A stretch of 64,000 nt of DNA. Origin: Nocardia africana NBRC 100379 (GTDB taxonomy: Bacteria; Actinomycetota; Actinomycetes; Mycobacteriales; Mycobacteriaceae). The first letter of the stretch is position 1. Each line of letters starts with the position of its first letter. The notes under the pieces are model-generated. The model was not told where the DNA came from. It did no database searches and saw only the letters and a program-made list of their open reading frames with translations. A program made the position numbers and the translations under genes. Below, piece by piece: positions 17,490 to 26,854 of this stretch. The DNA is taken from contig NZ_BDAV01000020.1 of assembly GCF_001612635.1 (NCBI RefSeq), positions 1-64,000 of the forward strand, given 5' to 3'.

Positions 17490-18533
17490 TCAGGAGGTGT
17501 GGTCCGGGCGATCCGTCCGGATGGCGGCGGAGGCGGCGGCGCGGGAACGGACGCCGAGCTTGGTGCGGGCGTTCGCGACGTGCCGGTGCACGGTATGCGG
17601 ACTGAGGCTCAGCCGCTCGCCGATCTGCGCGTCGGTGAGCCCCTCGGCGACCAGGCGCAGAATTTCGCGTTCGCGCTCGGTCACCGCCTCGGGACCCGGC
17701 GGTGCCGGCCGAGACCGCACCGGATATCCCAGCCCGCGCAGGATCGCGTCGGCGACCGCGGTGGCATCACCGCGCCACGGGAAATGGTCCTCGCCGTAGA
17801 GTTCGACGAAGTTCGCGCGGCGCACGCGACGGGCGACGTCGAGGCCGAGGGCGAAGGGCACCGCGCGATCGTCCCTGCGATGCAGCACGGTGGTCGGAAC
17901 GGCCACGGCCGCCAGGTACTCGGTGGCGTCGAGTTCGTATGTGGCGGCCAAGGATCGGGCGGCTTGTTCCGCGGTGGCGGACAGCCGCTGGAATCGGGCG
18001 AACCGTTCGCGTTCGGCGCTGTCCGCGCCGGGCACGAAGACATCGGCCAGCAATCGGGAACCCAGGCCCCAGTGCGCGGAAATCGCATCCACCAGCGCGC
18101 GGCGCGCACTGTCCGGTGCGATGTCCACGCCCCGGGCGAACGATCCGTAGAGGACCAGCCGATGCACCCGGCGAGGCAGCCGGGCCGCGAGTCCGGCGGC
18201 GACCGCGGAACCCGACGACGCGCCCAGCACGGCCACCCGCTCGAACCCGAGCGCGTCGACGATATCGGCGGTCACGGCGATTTCACCGTCCGGATCGACC
18301 GGCACCCCCGCCTCGGACATTCCTCGCCCCGGCTGGTCGTAGCGGATGACGGTGAACCGCGTCGCCAGCCGGGACACGAAGGCGCGGAACAGCGGATCCT
18401 TCCAGTTGAGAATCAGATGGCTGCACCACCACCCGCCGATCAGCAATGCGGGACCGCTGCCGACCACCGAACACGCGACCTCGCCGCCGACGGTCCGCAC
18501 CCGGTGGATCACCTGATCCTCGGCGCGCACCAT
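17490..18533 (-). CDS. alpha/beta hydrolase fused to a LuxR-type helix-turn-helix
   Basis: Residues 1-270 form an alpha/beta hydrolase with the nucleophile elbow GASSG at about 109-113 and the histidine in GEDHFPW near 254. Residues 283-345 form a LuxR-type HTH (VTEREREILRLVAEGLTDAQ, IGERLSLSPHTVHRHVANAR). The protein is therefore a transcription regulator whose sensor domain looks like a hydrolase and may bind or cleave a small ester-like signal. The catalytic residues appear intact. It is divergent from a methyltransferase gene 108 bases away, a possible target. Confidence 0.9.
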   Translation of the reverse strand: MVRAEDQVIHRVRTVGGEVACSVVGSGPALLIGGWWCSHLILNWKDPLFRAFVSRLATRFTVIRYDQPGRGMSEAGVPVDPDGEIAVTADIVDALGFERVAVLGASSGSAVAAGLAARLPRRVHRLVLYGSFARGVDIAPDSARRALVDAISAHWGLGSRLLADVFVPGADSAERERFARFQRLSATAEQAARSLAATYELDATEYLAAVAVPTTVLHRRDDRAVPFALGLDVARRVRRANFVELYGEDHFPWRGDATAVADAILRGLGYPVRSRPAPPGPEAVTEREREILRLVAEGLTDAQIGERLSLSPHTVHRHVANARTKLGVRSRAAASAAIRTDRPDHTS

Positions 18534-18641
18534 GCTGCCACCTCTCGTGCGGCGGCCGTCGAGGCCGGCGCATCATCCGGCATCGATTATGGCCCGAACG
18601 GGCCATGACGCGCAGGGCCGCCGCCCGCCACACTCGTTCAC

Positions 18642-19271
18642 ATGACCACCGCAACTCTCAGCCAACGCCTTTTCGCCAGCTGGTATCCGGGCTTCATGTC
18701 TCGCGTCGAACGTGCCGGACAGGCCGATCTGCGCCGCGCCCAGCTCTCCCACGCGTCCGGTCGCACCCTCGAAATCGGGGCCGGCGACGGACTGTCGGTC
18801 TCGCACTACCCCGACGGCCTGGCCGAACTCGTCCTGCTCGAACCGAATCCGGCCCTGCGCGCCCGGCTGACGGCCCGCGCCGGCACCGTCACCGGGCCCG
18901 TCACCGTCGTGGACGGCGACGCGCACCGGCTGGATTTCCCGGCGGCCAGTTTCGATACGGTCACCGCGTCGCTGGTGTTCTGCTCGGTGCGCGACCCGGC
19001 CCGGGCGCTGCGCGAAGTGCATCGCGTGCTGCGTCCCGGCGGCCGGTTCCTGTTCCACGAACACGTCCGCGGCACCGGCCTGCGCGCCGGCGTACAGGAC
19101 GTCTTGACGCCGCTGCAACGACGCCTCGCGGACGGCTGCCACGCCAATCGCGACTTCGAAAGCCTGCTCGCGGCAGCGGATTTCGAAGTCGAGGACATCA
19201 CCCACACCCGGATGCCGACAATGATGCCGACCATCGTGCCCCTGGTCGTCGGCACCGCGCGCCGACGGTGA
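18642..19271 (+). CDS. class I SAM-dependent methyltransferase
   Basis: The 209-residue enzyme has motif I EIGAGDG at 44-50, the acidic strand-2 end LLEPNPALRAR, motif VVDGDAHRLDFPAASFDTV and ALREVHRVLRPGGRFLFHEHV, the usual UbiE/methyltransferase-11 layout. The substrate is unknown; relatives methylate lipids or small metabolites. It is complete and unrelated in position to the degraded methyltransferase at 13307. It converges with the ATP-grasp operon, ending four bases from it. Confidence 0.9.
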   Translation: MTTATLSQRLFASWYPGFMSRVERAGQADLRRAQLSHASGRTLEIGAGDGLSVSHYPDGLAELVLLEPNPALRARLTARAGTVTGPVTVVDGDAHRLDFPAASFDTVTASLVFCSVRDPARALREVHRVLRPGGRFLFHEHVRGTGLRAGVQDVLTPLQRRLADGCHANRDFESLLAAADFEVEDITHTRMPTMMPTIVPLVVGTARRR

Positions 19272-19275
19272 AAAC

Positions 19276-20565
19276 CTAGCCCTGCTCGTCGAATTCGAAA
19301 TGCAGGGCCTCGACGCAGCGGTCGTATTTCGCGGCCAGATCCGCTTCGTTGTCGGCGCCGATGAAGATATCCGCCAGTTCGTAGCTGTAGCTGTCCTGCG
19401 CGGGCATATCCGACAGCCGGGTTCCCGCACGCGGGACCACTTCGATGGTGACGCCGGGAATGTCGTTCTGGATCCGCTCGATCTCCGCCGCCGTGGGAAT
19501 TCTGGTCACGATGGCGTCGGAGAAGCGGCGGTAGTAGCACTTGGCGGCGATATCGTAGCGGCCCTGCCCCTTCGGCAGCCGCGGATCGAGGCCGAGTCCC
19601 AGCCGCACCATGCAGTGGTGATTCGGCACGCCGTCCACGGCGTAGAACATGTCGGCGTGCGACTGCGAATGGCGGGCGTTGATCTCCAGGACCGACACCC
19701 GTCCGGTATCGGGCTCGCAGAAGAATTCGATGCTGAAGGTCGAATTGTCCAGGCCCATCTGCGATATGACGCGCTCGGAGATATCGGTCATCCGCGCCAC
19801 GATCTCGGGCGGCAACTGAGACGGATATTGATGCCGCAGGAAACAGGGCGTATCCGGATAGTTGATCGAATCCAGGGCGCCGTTCACGGTGACCTGCCCG
19901 CGATAGACGTATCCCTCGGTCGCTGCCTGCACACCGGTGAGCGTTTCCTCGGCCAGACAGGCCTGGCCGCCGATCGCGGCGATCTCCGGCGGAAGCTCGA
20001 CCCGGTCGAGAACGAATTCGAACGGTTTGCCGACGCGGCCGACGCCCTCGCGGATCTGTTCGGTCGCCGCCTCGAACTCGGCGTCGTCGTGCACGTGGAA
20101 GGCCAGTTCCGAGGAGAAGGACTTGACGGGCTTGAGCCACACCGGATACGTCATCCCCTCGGGAAGCCTGGCCTCACCGTCGAGGTCGACGATCCCGAAC
20201 TTCGGGATCTCGTCGATCACCTTGCTCTGCTCGATCCGGCTCCAGTATTTGTGCTCGCACTTGACCACTGCCTCGAGGTCGGCGCTGGGCAATCCGAACT
20301 GCTCGCACAACATCGGGACCAGGGCGGTCACCGGAAAATCCCAGTATCCGACGACCGCCGAGATCTCGCCGTCGAAGCCCTTCAGCGCTTCTTGTGCCTT
20401 GTGCAACAGGTCTTCGATCGGAATCTCGCCCTCCTGCGTTTCCTCGATTCCGAGCAGTTGGTGGAACCGGAACCGCTCGGCATCCGGAATCTGCTCGAGG
20501 GTGCGCAGATTTCCGTCGTCGAGACCGATGACGAAGACGTCGGCAGTGTTCACTACTTTCCTCAT
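19276..20565 (-). CDS. ATP-grasp ligase, third gene of a CocE-esterase-ligase operon
   Basis: The ATG at 20565 overlaps the stop of the upstream esterase gene (ATGA), giving 429 residues. An N-terminal pre-ATP-grasp region reaches about residue 120. ATP-grasp features follow: KYWSRIEQSKVI, YPVWLKPVKSFSS with the conserved lysine, an ATP-contacting FEFVLDRVELP region, and VSVLEINARHSQSH with the metal-binding Glu and Asn. It should join a carboxylate to an amine, thiol or similar using ATP through an acyl phosphate. Position after two hydrolases suggests a small-molecule pathway; product unknown. Confidence 0.85.
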   Translation of the reverse strand: MRKVVNTADVFVIGLDDGNLRTLEQIPDAERFRFHQLLGIEETQEGEIPIEDLLHKAQEALKGFDGEISAVVGYWDFPVTALVPMLCEQFGLPSADLEAVVKCEHKYWSRIEQSKVIDEIPKFGIVDLDGEARLPEGMTYPVWLKPVKSFSSELAFHVHDDAEFEAATEQIREGVGRVGKPFEFVLDRVELPPEIAAIGGQACLAEETLTGVQAATEGYVYRGQVTVNGALDSINYPDTPCFLRHQYPSQLPPEIVARMTDISERVISQMGLDNSTFSIEFFCEPDTGRVSVLEINARHSQSHADMFYAVDGVPNHHCMVRLGLGLDPRLPKGQGRYDIAAKCYYRRFSDAIVTRIPTAAEIERIQNDIPGVTIEVVPRAGTRLSDMPAQDSYSYELADIFIGADNEADLAAKYDRCVEALHFEFDEQG

Positions 20566-21560
20566 TTCGAAACGTCGTCCACGGGCGCGTGCGTCGATTC
20601 CCCGGCCCGCGGCGGGGGCGCCGGGCGTTGCACGATCCGCACCAGCTGGCGCATCGCGTGCCGCGCCTCGGGAACATCCGAGAGATGCCACGCGTGGAAC
20701 ATCCCGGGATATTCGAAGTAGGCGAGGTCGACATCCTCACGCACGCACCGTGCCCGGAAGCGGCGGGCATCGGCGAGCAGGATGTCGCGGGTGCCGATGA
20801 ACAGGCTCAGGCGCCCGGGCGTCGCGGCGGGCGCGTTCAGCGGGCTGATCATCGGATCGCGACGGTCGAGGTCGCCCGCGTACAGGCGACCGGCCTCGGC
20901 CAGTCCCCCGACGCCGAGATAGGGATCGCACGGATCGAGGGCCCGGGCCATGGGATCGGTCATGGTGACGTCGAGCCACGGTGAGATCATCACGACCTCC
21001 TTGGGCGTGACCGCCTCCGACGCGCCGAGCTCGCGTGCCAGCACCAGCGCCAGCGCGGCACCGGCGGAATCACCCATGAGCACCTTGTTCTCCGATGCGG
21101 TGTGCGCGAAGACCTCGTCGTGCACGGCGCGCACCATGGCCACGGTGTCGTCACCGTGGTGGTCGGGGGCCAGCGGGTAGAGCGGCACGGTGACCGTGCA
21201 TCCGGTCCGGTCGACCAGCCGGGCCAGGAACTTCCAGTGGTCGTGCTGGATCTGGTGCACGTAGGCGCCACCGTGCAGGTAGAGGACGTGGCGCGAGGTG
21301 CCGCCCTCGAGGGGCCGGATGGTGTACACCGGCCGGCCGCGCATGGTGCGGCGCGTCACCCAGTAGTGGGTGTGCAGTTCGGCCGGCGGGCGGTCGCGGT
21401 CGGGCCGCTGACTCTTCCGGATGCTCTCCCGCAGCGTGTGTGCGTCGGCGAAGGTCTTGTCCGCGTGAGTCATTCGCATTCCGGCGATCAGCATCCGGCT
21501 GCGCAGACTCGGTTTCGCGTGCCGCACCGGGGCTACCGGCTCCAGGTCAAACGTGGTCAC
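20562..21560 (-). CDS. HSL-family alpha/beta hydrolase (esterase/lipase)
   Basis: The 332-residue enzyme has the HSL-family oxyanion motif HGGAY at 96-100, the nucleophile motif GDSAG with Ser165, and a C-terminal FHAWHL segment with the catalytic histidine near 294. It should hydrolyse short acyl esters or a related ester. The GTG start lies 14 bases inside the end of the CocE gene, and its own stop overlaps the next gene by four bases, so the three genes are tightly coupled. Confidence 0.92.
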   Translation of the reverse strand: MTTFDLEPVAPVRHAKPSLRSRMLIAGMRMTHADKTFADAHTLRESIRKSQRPDRDRPPAELHTHYWVTRRTMRGRPVYTIRPLEGGTSRHVLYLHGGAYVHQIQHDHWKFLARLVDRTGCTVTVPLYPLAPDHHGDDTVAMVRAVHDEVFAHTASENKVLMGDSAGAALALVLARELGASEAVTPKEVVMISPWLDVTMTDPMARALDPCDPYLGVGGLAEAGRLYAGDLDRRDPMISPLNAPAATPGRLSLFIGTRDILLADARRFRARCVREDVDLAYFEYPGMFHAWHLSDVPEARHAMRQLVRIVQRPAPPPRAGESTHAPVDDVSK

Positions 21561-23571
21561 GGGGGATCACCCTCTTCCAGTTGCGCGAGAACATTCGCTG
21601 TTCACCCTCGAATCCGTCGAGTTCGGCGTGGACGAGGAATTCGGCCGGGGTGCAGGTGACGCGGGTCCGGGTCTCGGTGCGGGCCCGCCAGTCGCCGCGG
21701 GCGAAACTCATCGACCACGACGTTTCCGCTGTGGCGGAACAGAATTCGTCCGCCTTCCAGCTGTAGCGTTCGTGGACGCGGCGGTCGACGTCGAGATCGT
21801 GCTCGTCGAAGTGGACCAGACCGGCGTCCTTGACGATGTCGAGCGCGGACCGATAGTCGATCAGATCGCGCGAGACCGTCCATTTCTGCTCCCCCGGCCT
21901 GATCTGCGTCGTGCGCATCGGCTCGGCGCCTTCCGGCTCGCCGAACGGGCGCACCGTGACATCGTCGGATTCGGCGACCGGACGGATCGGCAGAGTCAGC
22001 GCGCTGCCTTCGGTGTACACGGTGACGAGCGCGGGTTCCGGCGGCGGCCACGCCAGCGGCCAGTAGGACGTCGACAGCGACAACCGGATCCGATGACCGG
22101 GCGGAAAGGCCTGGGCCACGGCGTTGAGTTGCACGGTGACGCGGTAGCGCCGGCCCGGTTCCAGCGGCTCCGGTTCGTCGTGTCCGTCGCGGTGGGTCAG
22201 ATTGAGCAGGCCGTAGGTGACCCGGGTCGCGCGGCCGTCCGGAGCGACATCCGACAGCCTGGCCGCGACCATCGCCACCGGTTTGTCGGCCGACACCTCC
22301 AGCGTCACGGTCGGCGTACCCAAGATCTCGCACCGCTCGGTCAGCTCGTCGGTGTCGAACACCAGCGAGCCACCGTCCTCTTCGCGCTGGTCGTAGGGCA
22401 GATCCGGGGGAGCGCTGTAGGACGCCCACTTCCCGGCGAACTGTCCCACCGACAGCGGCGACTCGACCGCGAGCGCCGCCGGGGACACCGGCTCGCCCGG
22501 GCGCGCGATCCGGTTGCGGCCCAGCGGGTGCGCCACGGACCGAACGTGCGGCGAGGGCCACACCGGCTCACCGACCCAGCGGCCGGGCCGCTGTTCGTAC
22601 GAGGTGGACGGCGGCACGCTCTCCTGCATCCAGGTCCGCAGCATCGGGCCGTCCATCACGCCGTTGTCGATATCGCGCAGCCAGTGGTCCCACCAGCGCA
22701 CCACCTCCTGCAGGTAGCCGATCGCGGGACCGGGTTCGCCGAGATGCGGATATTTGTGCGACCACGGGCCGATCAGGCCCTTGCGCGGCACTTCCAAATT
22801 CTCGAGCAACCGTGCGACGGCGTTCGAATAGCCGTCGGCCCAGCCGCTGGAGGCCAGCACCGGGATCTGGACGTCGGCGTAGTTCTCGCAGACCGAGGCT
22901 CGCCGCCAGTAGTCGTCGCGGCGCTGGTGCTCGAGCCAGTTCGCGGCCCAGAGGCTGCAGTTCTCGAGTCGTTCCAGCCACATCTTCCGCCACCGGTCGC
23001 CGACCAGCGCGGGATCGGGCGGCAGCGTGCTGTAGGCGAACATCGTCGCCGATTCGGCGATGTTGTCCGACAGCAGGGCGCCGCCCATGTAGTGCATGTC
23101 GTCGGAATAGCGATCGTCGGTGAACGAGGAGATCACGATCGCCTCGAGACCCGCGGGTTTGCGGGCCGCCACCTGCAGTGAGTTGAAGCCGCCCCAGGAG
23201 ATGCCCATCATGCCGAGCCGGCCGTTGCACCACGGCTGCGCCGCCATCCAGGCCAGCACCGCTTCGGCGTCGAGATGCTCTCGCTCGAGGTATTCGTCGG
23301 CGAGCACGCCCTCGGATTCGCCGGTGCCGCGCAGGTCGACCCGGACACAGCCGTAGCCGTGGCCGGCGAGATACGGGTGGTGAATCGAATCCCGCACCGC
23401 GCTCAGATCCCGCTTCCGATACGGGATGTATTCGAGAATGCCGGGCACCGGGGCGTCGTCGGAGGCGATCGGCCGCCACACCTTGGCGGCCAGCCGCACC
23501 CCGTCCGGCATCGGAATCCACACCTGTTCGTCCACGGTGATCTGCTGCGGCATGGACGTCACCGTCCGCAT
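21547..23571 (-). CDS. CocE/NonD family hydrolase (S15 X-Pro dipeptidyl-peptidase fold)
   Basis: From the ATG at 23571, which follows a strong AGGAGG, the protein has 674 residues. The N-terminal half is the alpha/beta hydrolase core: RVDLRGTGESEG, GMMGISWGGF with Ser125, SSGWADGYSNAV with the aspartate and GPWSHKYPHLGEPG with the histidine. The C-terminal half is the jelly-roll domain of the family (VTVQLNAVAQAFPPGHRIRLSLSTSYWP). Members hydrolyse esters or amides, including acyl-peptide or cocaine-type substrates. It is the first gene of the operon with an esterase and an ATP-grasp ligase. Confidence 0.92.
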   Translation of the reverse strand: MRTVTSMPQQITVDEQVWIPMPDGVRLAAKVWRPIASDDAPVPGILEYIPYRKRDLSAVRDSIHHPYLAGHGYGCVRVDLRGTGESEGVLADEYLEREHLDAEAVLAWMAAQPWCNGRLGMMGISWGGFNSLQVAARKPAGLEAIVISSFTDDRYSDDMHYMGGALLSDNIAESATMFAYSTLPPDPALVGDRWRKMWLERLENCSLWAANWLEHQRRDDYWRRASVCENYADVQIPVLASSGWADGYSNAVARLLENLEVPRKGLIGPWSHKYPHLGEPGPAIGYLQEVVRWWDHWLRDIDNGVMDGPMLRTWMQESVPPSTSYEQRPGRWVGEPVWPSPHVRSVAHPLGRNRIARPGEPVSPAALAVESPLSVGQFAGKWASYSAPPDLPYDQREEDGGSLVFDTDELTERCEILGTPTVTLEVSADKPVAMVAARLSDVAPDGRATRVTYGLLNLTHRDGHDEPEPLEPGRRYRVTVQLNAVAQAFPPGHRIRLSLSTSYWPLAWPPPEPALVTVYTEGSALTLPIRPVAESDDVTVRPFGEPEGAEPMRTTQIRPGEQKWTVSRDLIDYRSALDIVKDAGLVHFDEHDLDVDRRVHERYSWKADEFCSATAETSWSMSFARGDWRARTETRTRVTCTPAEFLVHAELDGFEGEQRMFSRNWKRVIPRDHV

Positions 23572-23833
23572 CAGTCCTCCTTGATCCACATCGGCGGCCG
23601 GTTGCGGACGCGGCGTCTCGCCGCCCGCTGCCACCGCCCCCGTCGATTACGCACTTCCGGCGGCTACCCGCTCACGGCCGCGCTACACCGGCAGCGCACC
23701 CGTTCGTGCGATTCGCCACGAAACCACTTCTCGTGCAGCATCTTTCGATGCGAAGCGGGCACGCTGACGGCCACGACACACCAACGATGTGAGCTGGGCT
23801 ACATCGCGTGCCGAGCTGTGGCCGGTGAGGCGG

Positions 23834-23971
23834 ATGAGTCACAGTTTGAATCCTGAGGACCACGGCTATGACTGCGCCCGCCGGCAATGGTTGCGGACGG
23901 GCCCGGGTTCGCTGACGGTGCTCGTCGTGTACGTCCTCGGCGTGGTCGGGCTCGCCCTCATCCCGGCCTGA
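23834..23971 (+). CDS. small single-span membrane protein
   Basis: A 45-residue frame starts at the ATG at 23834 after GTGAGG. The first 25 residues are polar (MSHSLNPEDHGYDCARR) and the last 18 form one hydrophobic helix ending at the stop (VLVVYVLGVVGLALIPA), a tail-anchored layout. I do not recognise a family. The ribosome site and the sharp polar/hydrophobic division support it, but it is short. Confidence 0.42.
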   Translation: MSHSLNPEDHGYDCARRQWLRTGPGSLTVLVVYVLGVVGLALIPA

Positions 23972-24063
23972 CCGCGATCCGGAGGGCGCGACGGCAGGTT
24001 TCCCGGACTACCTAGGATCGAGGTGATCCACGTGCCGAGGATGCGAACAGACAAGGGGTGCCG

Positions 24064-24900
24064 GTGAGTTCAGCACGCGAGATGTGGGCGTTGTTCGAGC
24101 CGATCCACGCGGTGACCTATTTCGCCCCGGAATGCCGGGCCGAATTCGAGCGGGCGGGCCTGCGCGGCTTCTGGCGCGGCTATTTCGGTGGTCGATCGGC
24201 GCCCTTCGGGCCGGTCGGCCCCGGCGTGGTGACGGCGGCCTTCTTCGGCTTCTCCCCCGCCATGGTGGCCCGGGCGCTGCCGGGCGTGTGGGAACTGGCG
24301 ACGCCACAGCAGGTACTCGCGGCCCGCTCCGCCGGTGCCCGCGCCGCCCTGATCCGGCTCGGCGGAACCGACGAAGAGTACGCCGAGGCGGCCGAGCTGG
24401 CCCGGCGGGCCGCGAGCGCTGTCGAGCTCGAAGGCAAACCCCTCGCCGCCGCCAATGCCGATCTGCCCTGGCCCGACGACCCGCTGTCGGTGCTGTGGCA
24501 TGCCTGCACGGTGCTGCGCGAGCACCGAGGTGACGGCCACGTCGCGGCGCTGACCACCGCCGGACTGACCGGATGTCAGAGCCTGGCCTGGCGCGCCGCC
24601 ACCGATTCCGGGCGCGACGTCCTGCAACCGGCGCGCGGCTGGGACGACGCGCACTGGGATCGCGCGATCGCGGGCCTGACCGAGCGCGGCTGGCTCGACT
24701 CCGGCGGACGTCCCACCGCGACCGGTCGTGCCGAATTCGACGAGATCGAAAGGCGCACCGACGATTTGGCCGCGCGGCCGTGGCGCAAGATCGGGTCCGC
24801 GCCGACCGAACGCCTCGCCGAACTGGTGCGCCCGCTGGCCCGCGCCGCGCACACCGCGATGCCCGACCGCACCCCCATCGGCACGCTGCCCCGCCCCTGA
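24064..24900 (+). CDS. SCO6745-type helix-turn-helix protein
   Basis: The 278-residue protein begins SSAREMWALFEPIHAVTYFAPECR and contains GFWRGYFGGRSAPFGPVGPGVVTAAFFGF, which I recognise as the SCO6745 family widespread in actinobacteria, annotated as a helix-turn-helix protein. The C-terminal region (GLTERGWLDSGGRPTATGRAEFDEIE) has winged-helix character like MarR-type regulators. Two GTGs are possible; the one at 24064 has AAGGGG at a proper distance. Function is not known. It is the last gene before the dormancy island. Confidence 0.8.
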   Translation: MSSAREMWALFEPIHAVTYFAPECRAEFERAGLRGFWRGYFGGRSAPFGPVGPGVVTAAFFGFSPAMVARALPGVWELATPQQVLAARSAGARAALIRLGGTDEEYAEAAELARRAASAVELEGKPLAAANADLPWPDDPLSVLWHACTVLREHRGDGHVAALTTAGLTGCQSLAWRAATDSGRDVLQPARGWDDAHWDRAIAGLTERGWLDSGGRPTATGRAEFDEIERRTDDLAARPWRKIGSAPTERLAELVRPLARAAHTAMPDRTPIGTLPRP

Positions 24901-25020
24901 GCGGCACCGCTCGGGGATCGACCGGCCGGAAGGAAACCGCAACCGACTGGTGGCATTCCTGCACGCCGCGGCAACGCGGACCACTCGGTAGCGAGGAGGA
25001 TTCGCGTTCATTCGGAAAAA

Positions 25021-25036
25021 TTGACCAACGTCCCAC
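25021..25036 (+). promoter_or_regulatory. DosR-like box before the PRTase-hydrolase gene
   Basis: TTGACCAACGTCCCAC has the GAC...GTC core with four bases between. It is 102 bases upstream of the start codon at 25138, the most distant among the good boxes. A weaker copy, GGAGCCTTCGGCAC, follows at about 25041. Confidence 0.55.
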
Positions 25037-25137
25037 GCATCGGAGCCTTCGGCACGATTCGGCGCGGCGAGCGAGCGCGCATAGTGGCCGTATGAGGACG
25101 CCCGCGGGTTTCGCCAGGACCGGGCAGGAGGTATTCG

Positions 25138-26475
25138 ATGGTGTTTCGTGATCGCGTCGACGCGGGCAGCCAGCTCGCGGCACGTCTGATCGCCCTGCGT
25201 GATACCGATGTCGTCGTACTGGGTCTGCCGCGCGGCGGGGTACCGGTCGCCTTCGAGGTGGCACGGGCATTGCGCGCACCGCTGGACGTCCTGGTGATCC
25301 GCAAGCTGGGCGTCCCCTATCAGCCCGAACTCGCCTTCGGCGCGGTCGGCGAGGACGACACCCACGTACTCAACGCCCTGGTCGTGCGCCGCAGTGGGCT
25401 GTCCGAGGACGACATCGAGGCGGTGGAGAGGCACGAACGCGCGGAGCTGGCACGTCGCGTCGAGATGTACCGGCAGGGGCGCGACGGACCATCGCTGCGT
25501 GGCCGGACCGTGGTGCTGGTCGACGACGGCATCGCGACGGGGGCCACCGCTCGCGCCGCCTGCCGCCTGGCCCGTGCCCGGGGAGCCACCCGTATCATCC
25601 TCGCCACTCCCGTCGCCGCACGCGAGGCACTGGCGTCGCTGCGGCCGGAAGCCGACGACATCGTCTGCCTGAAAACGCCGCTGCTGTTCGACGCGGTCGG
25701 CCAGTGGTACCGGCATTTCGGTCAGACGAGCGACGCCGACGTGGTCGATCTGCTCGCCCGGGCGGCCGTCGCCGCCCGCGAACGCCCCGACGTGGCCGAA
25801 TCCGGCGATCCGCCGCTGGTCGACGACGAGATCACCATCACCGTCGGGGAGGCCGAACTGAGTGGCCACCTGACGGTTCCGGAAGCCGCGACGGGCGTGG
25901 TCGTGTTCGCCCACGGCAGCGGCAGCAGCCGGCACAGTCCGCGCAACCGATTCGTCGCCACCTCCCTGCAGCGGGCCGGACTCGGGACACTGCTGTTCGA
26001 TCTGCTCACTCCCGCCGAAGAGCTCGAGCGCGCCAATGTCTTCGCTATCGGGCTGCTGGCGAATCGGCTGGCAGGTGTCACACGGTGGCTGGCCGGGATG
26101 CACTACTCCGACGACCTCCCGATCGGGTACTTCGGCGCCAGCACCGGGGCCGCGGCCGCGCTGCGGGCGGCCGCCGATCCGGGACTCGGCATCGCCGCCG
26201 TCGTCTCCCGCGGCGGCCGGCCCGACCTCGCCGACCTCTTCCTGACCGCCGTGCGAGCGCCGACGCTGTTGATCGTGGGCGGAAACGATCCGGCGGTGAT
26301 CGAACTGAACCGGTTCGCCCAGCAGGCGATGGCGTGCGAGACACGCCTCGAGATCGTGCCCGGCGCCACCCACCTGTTCGCCGAGCCCGGCACCCTGGAA
26401 GCCGTGGCCGAACTGGCCCGCGACTGGTTCCGCATCCACTTCCGCGAAGCTACGACCGAACGGGAGCGAGCATGA
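25138..26475 (+). CDS. phosphoribosyltransferase fused to an alpha/beta hydrolase (Rv0571c-like)
   Basis: Residues 1-215 form a type I phosphoribosyltransferase with the PRPP loop VVLVDDGIATGATA at about 125-138. Residues about 230-440 form a dienelactone-hydrolase-like alpha/beta hydrolase with VVFAHGSGSSRHSPRNR, the elbow GASTG placing Ser334, and GATHLF containing the histidine. The same fusion occurs in the M. tuberculosis DosR regulon (Rv0571c, from memory). The substrate of either half is unknown. AGGAGG precedes the ATG. It is the first gene of the island and has a DosR-like box upstream. Confidence 0.9.
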   Translation: MVFRDRVDAGSQLAARLIALRDTDVVVLGLPRGGVPVAFEVARALRAPLDVLVIRKLGVPYQPELAFGAVGEDDTHVLNALVVRRSGLSEDDIEAVERHERAELARRVEMYRQGRDGPSLRGRTVVLVDDGIATGATARAACRLARARGATRIILATPVAAREALASLRPEADDIVCLKTPLLFDAVGQWYRHFGQTSDADVVDLLARAAVAARERPDVAESGDPPLVDDEITITVGEAELSGHLTVPEAATGVVVFAHGSGSSRHSPRNRFVATSLQRAGLGTLLFDLLTPAEELERANVFAIGLLANRLAGVTRWLAGMHYSDDLPIGYFGASTGAAAALRAAADPGLGIAAVVSRGGRPDLADLFLTAVRAPTLLIVGGNDPAVIELNRFAQQAMACETRLEIVPGATHLFAEPGTLEAVAELARDWFRIHFREATTERERA

Positions 26476-26854
26476 CCGGGCGCCCGATCGCACCACCGCG
26501 GTAGGGCCCGCCGTCCACGCCATGACCGCGGCCACCGCGATCCAGGGCGCCGTCCCACCACTGCGGCAGCGCGGCTCACAGCACGGACGATGGGAACGCG
26601 CCCAGGACCGCCACTCCGCACCGGCGGTCAGCATCGCGGCAGCCGTGCCCCGGTGCCTGGTCGAAGCCCGCGGTCCGATCCTGGATCGAGGCCCGTCCGC
26701 CCCGGCAGATTCGAAAGCCCTTGATATTCGCCGCTTTCCGGCATTTCCTGCGTCGTCGGCACCGAGCGCGTCGACGCATCACGGGCCGCATGGTCCACAT
26801 TCCGGTGACTTTGGTCCATCACGAATTCCCGGGTCATCGGCGACGCTGGTACCG
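26476..26854. other. 379-base intergenic region with a DosR-like box
   Basis: The region between the PRTase-hydrolase and the kinase/P-loop gene has an open frame continuous with the downstream gene, but its composition is poor in codon bias and no domain is visible. Its only clear signal is the box at 26804-26819, 35 bases before the ATG at 26855. I treat it as leader and promoter. Confidence 0.6.
26804..26819 (+). promoter_or_regulatory. DosR-like box before the APH-like/P-loop kinase gene
   Basis: GGTGACTTTGGTCCAT matches the known DosR half-site pattern GGGACTTNNGTCC closely. It lies 35 bases before the start codon at 26855. Confidence 0.75.

Noticed and set aside
26522..26854. A 111-codon N-terminal extension of the APH-like/P-loop kinase.
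   Set aside because: The translation is low-complexity, covers the DosR-like box, and homology begins at the ATG at 26855.
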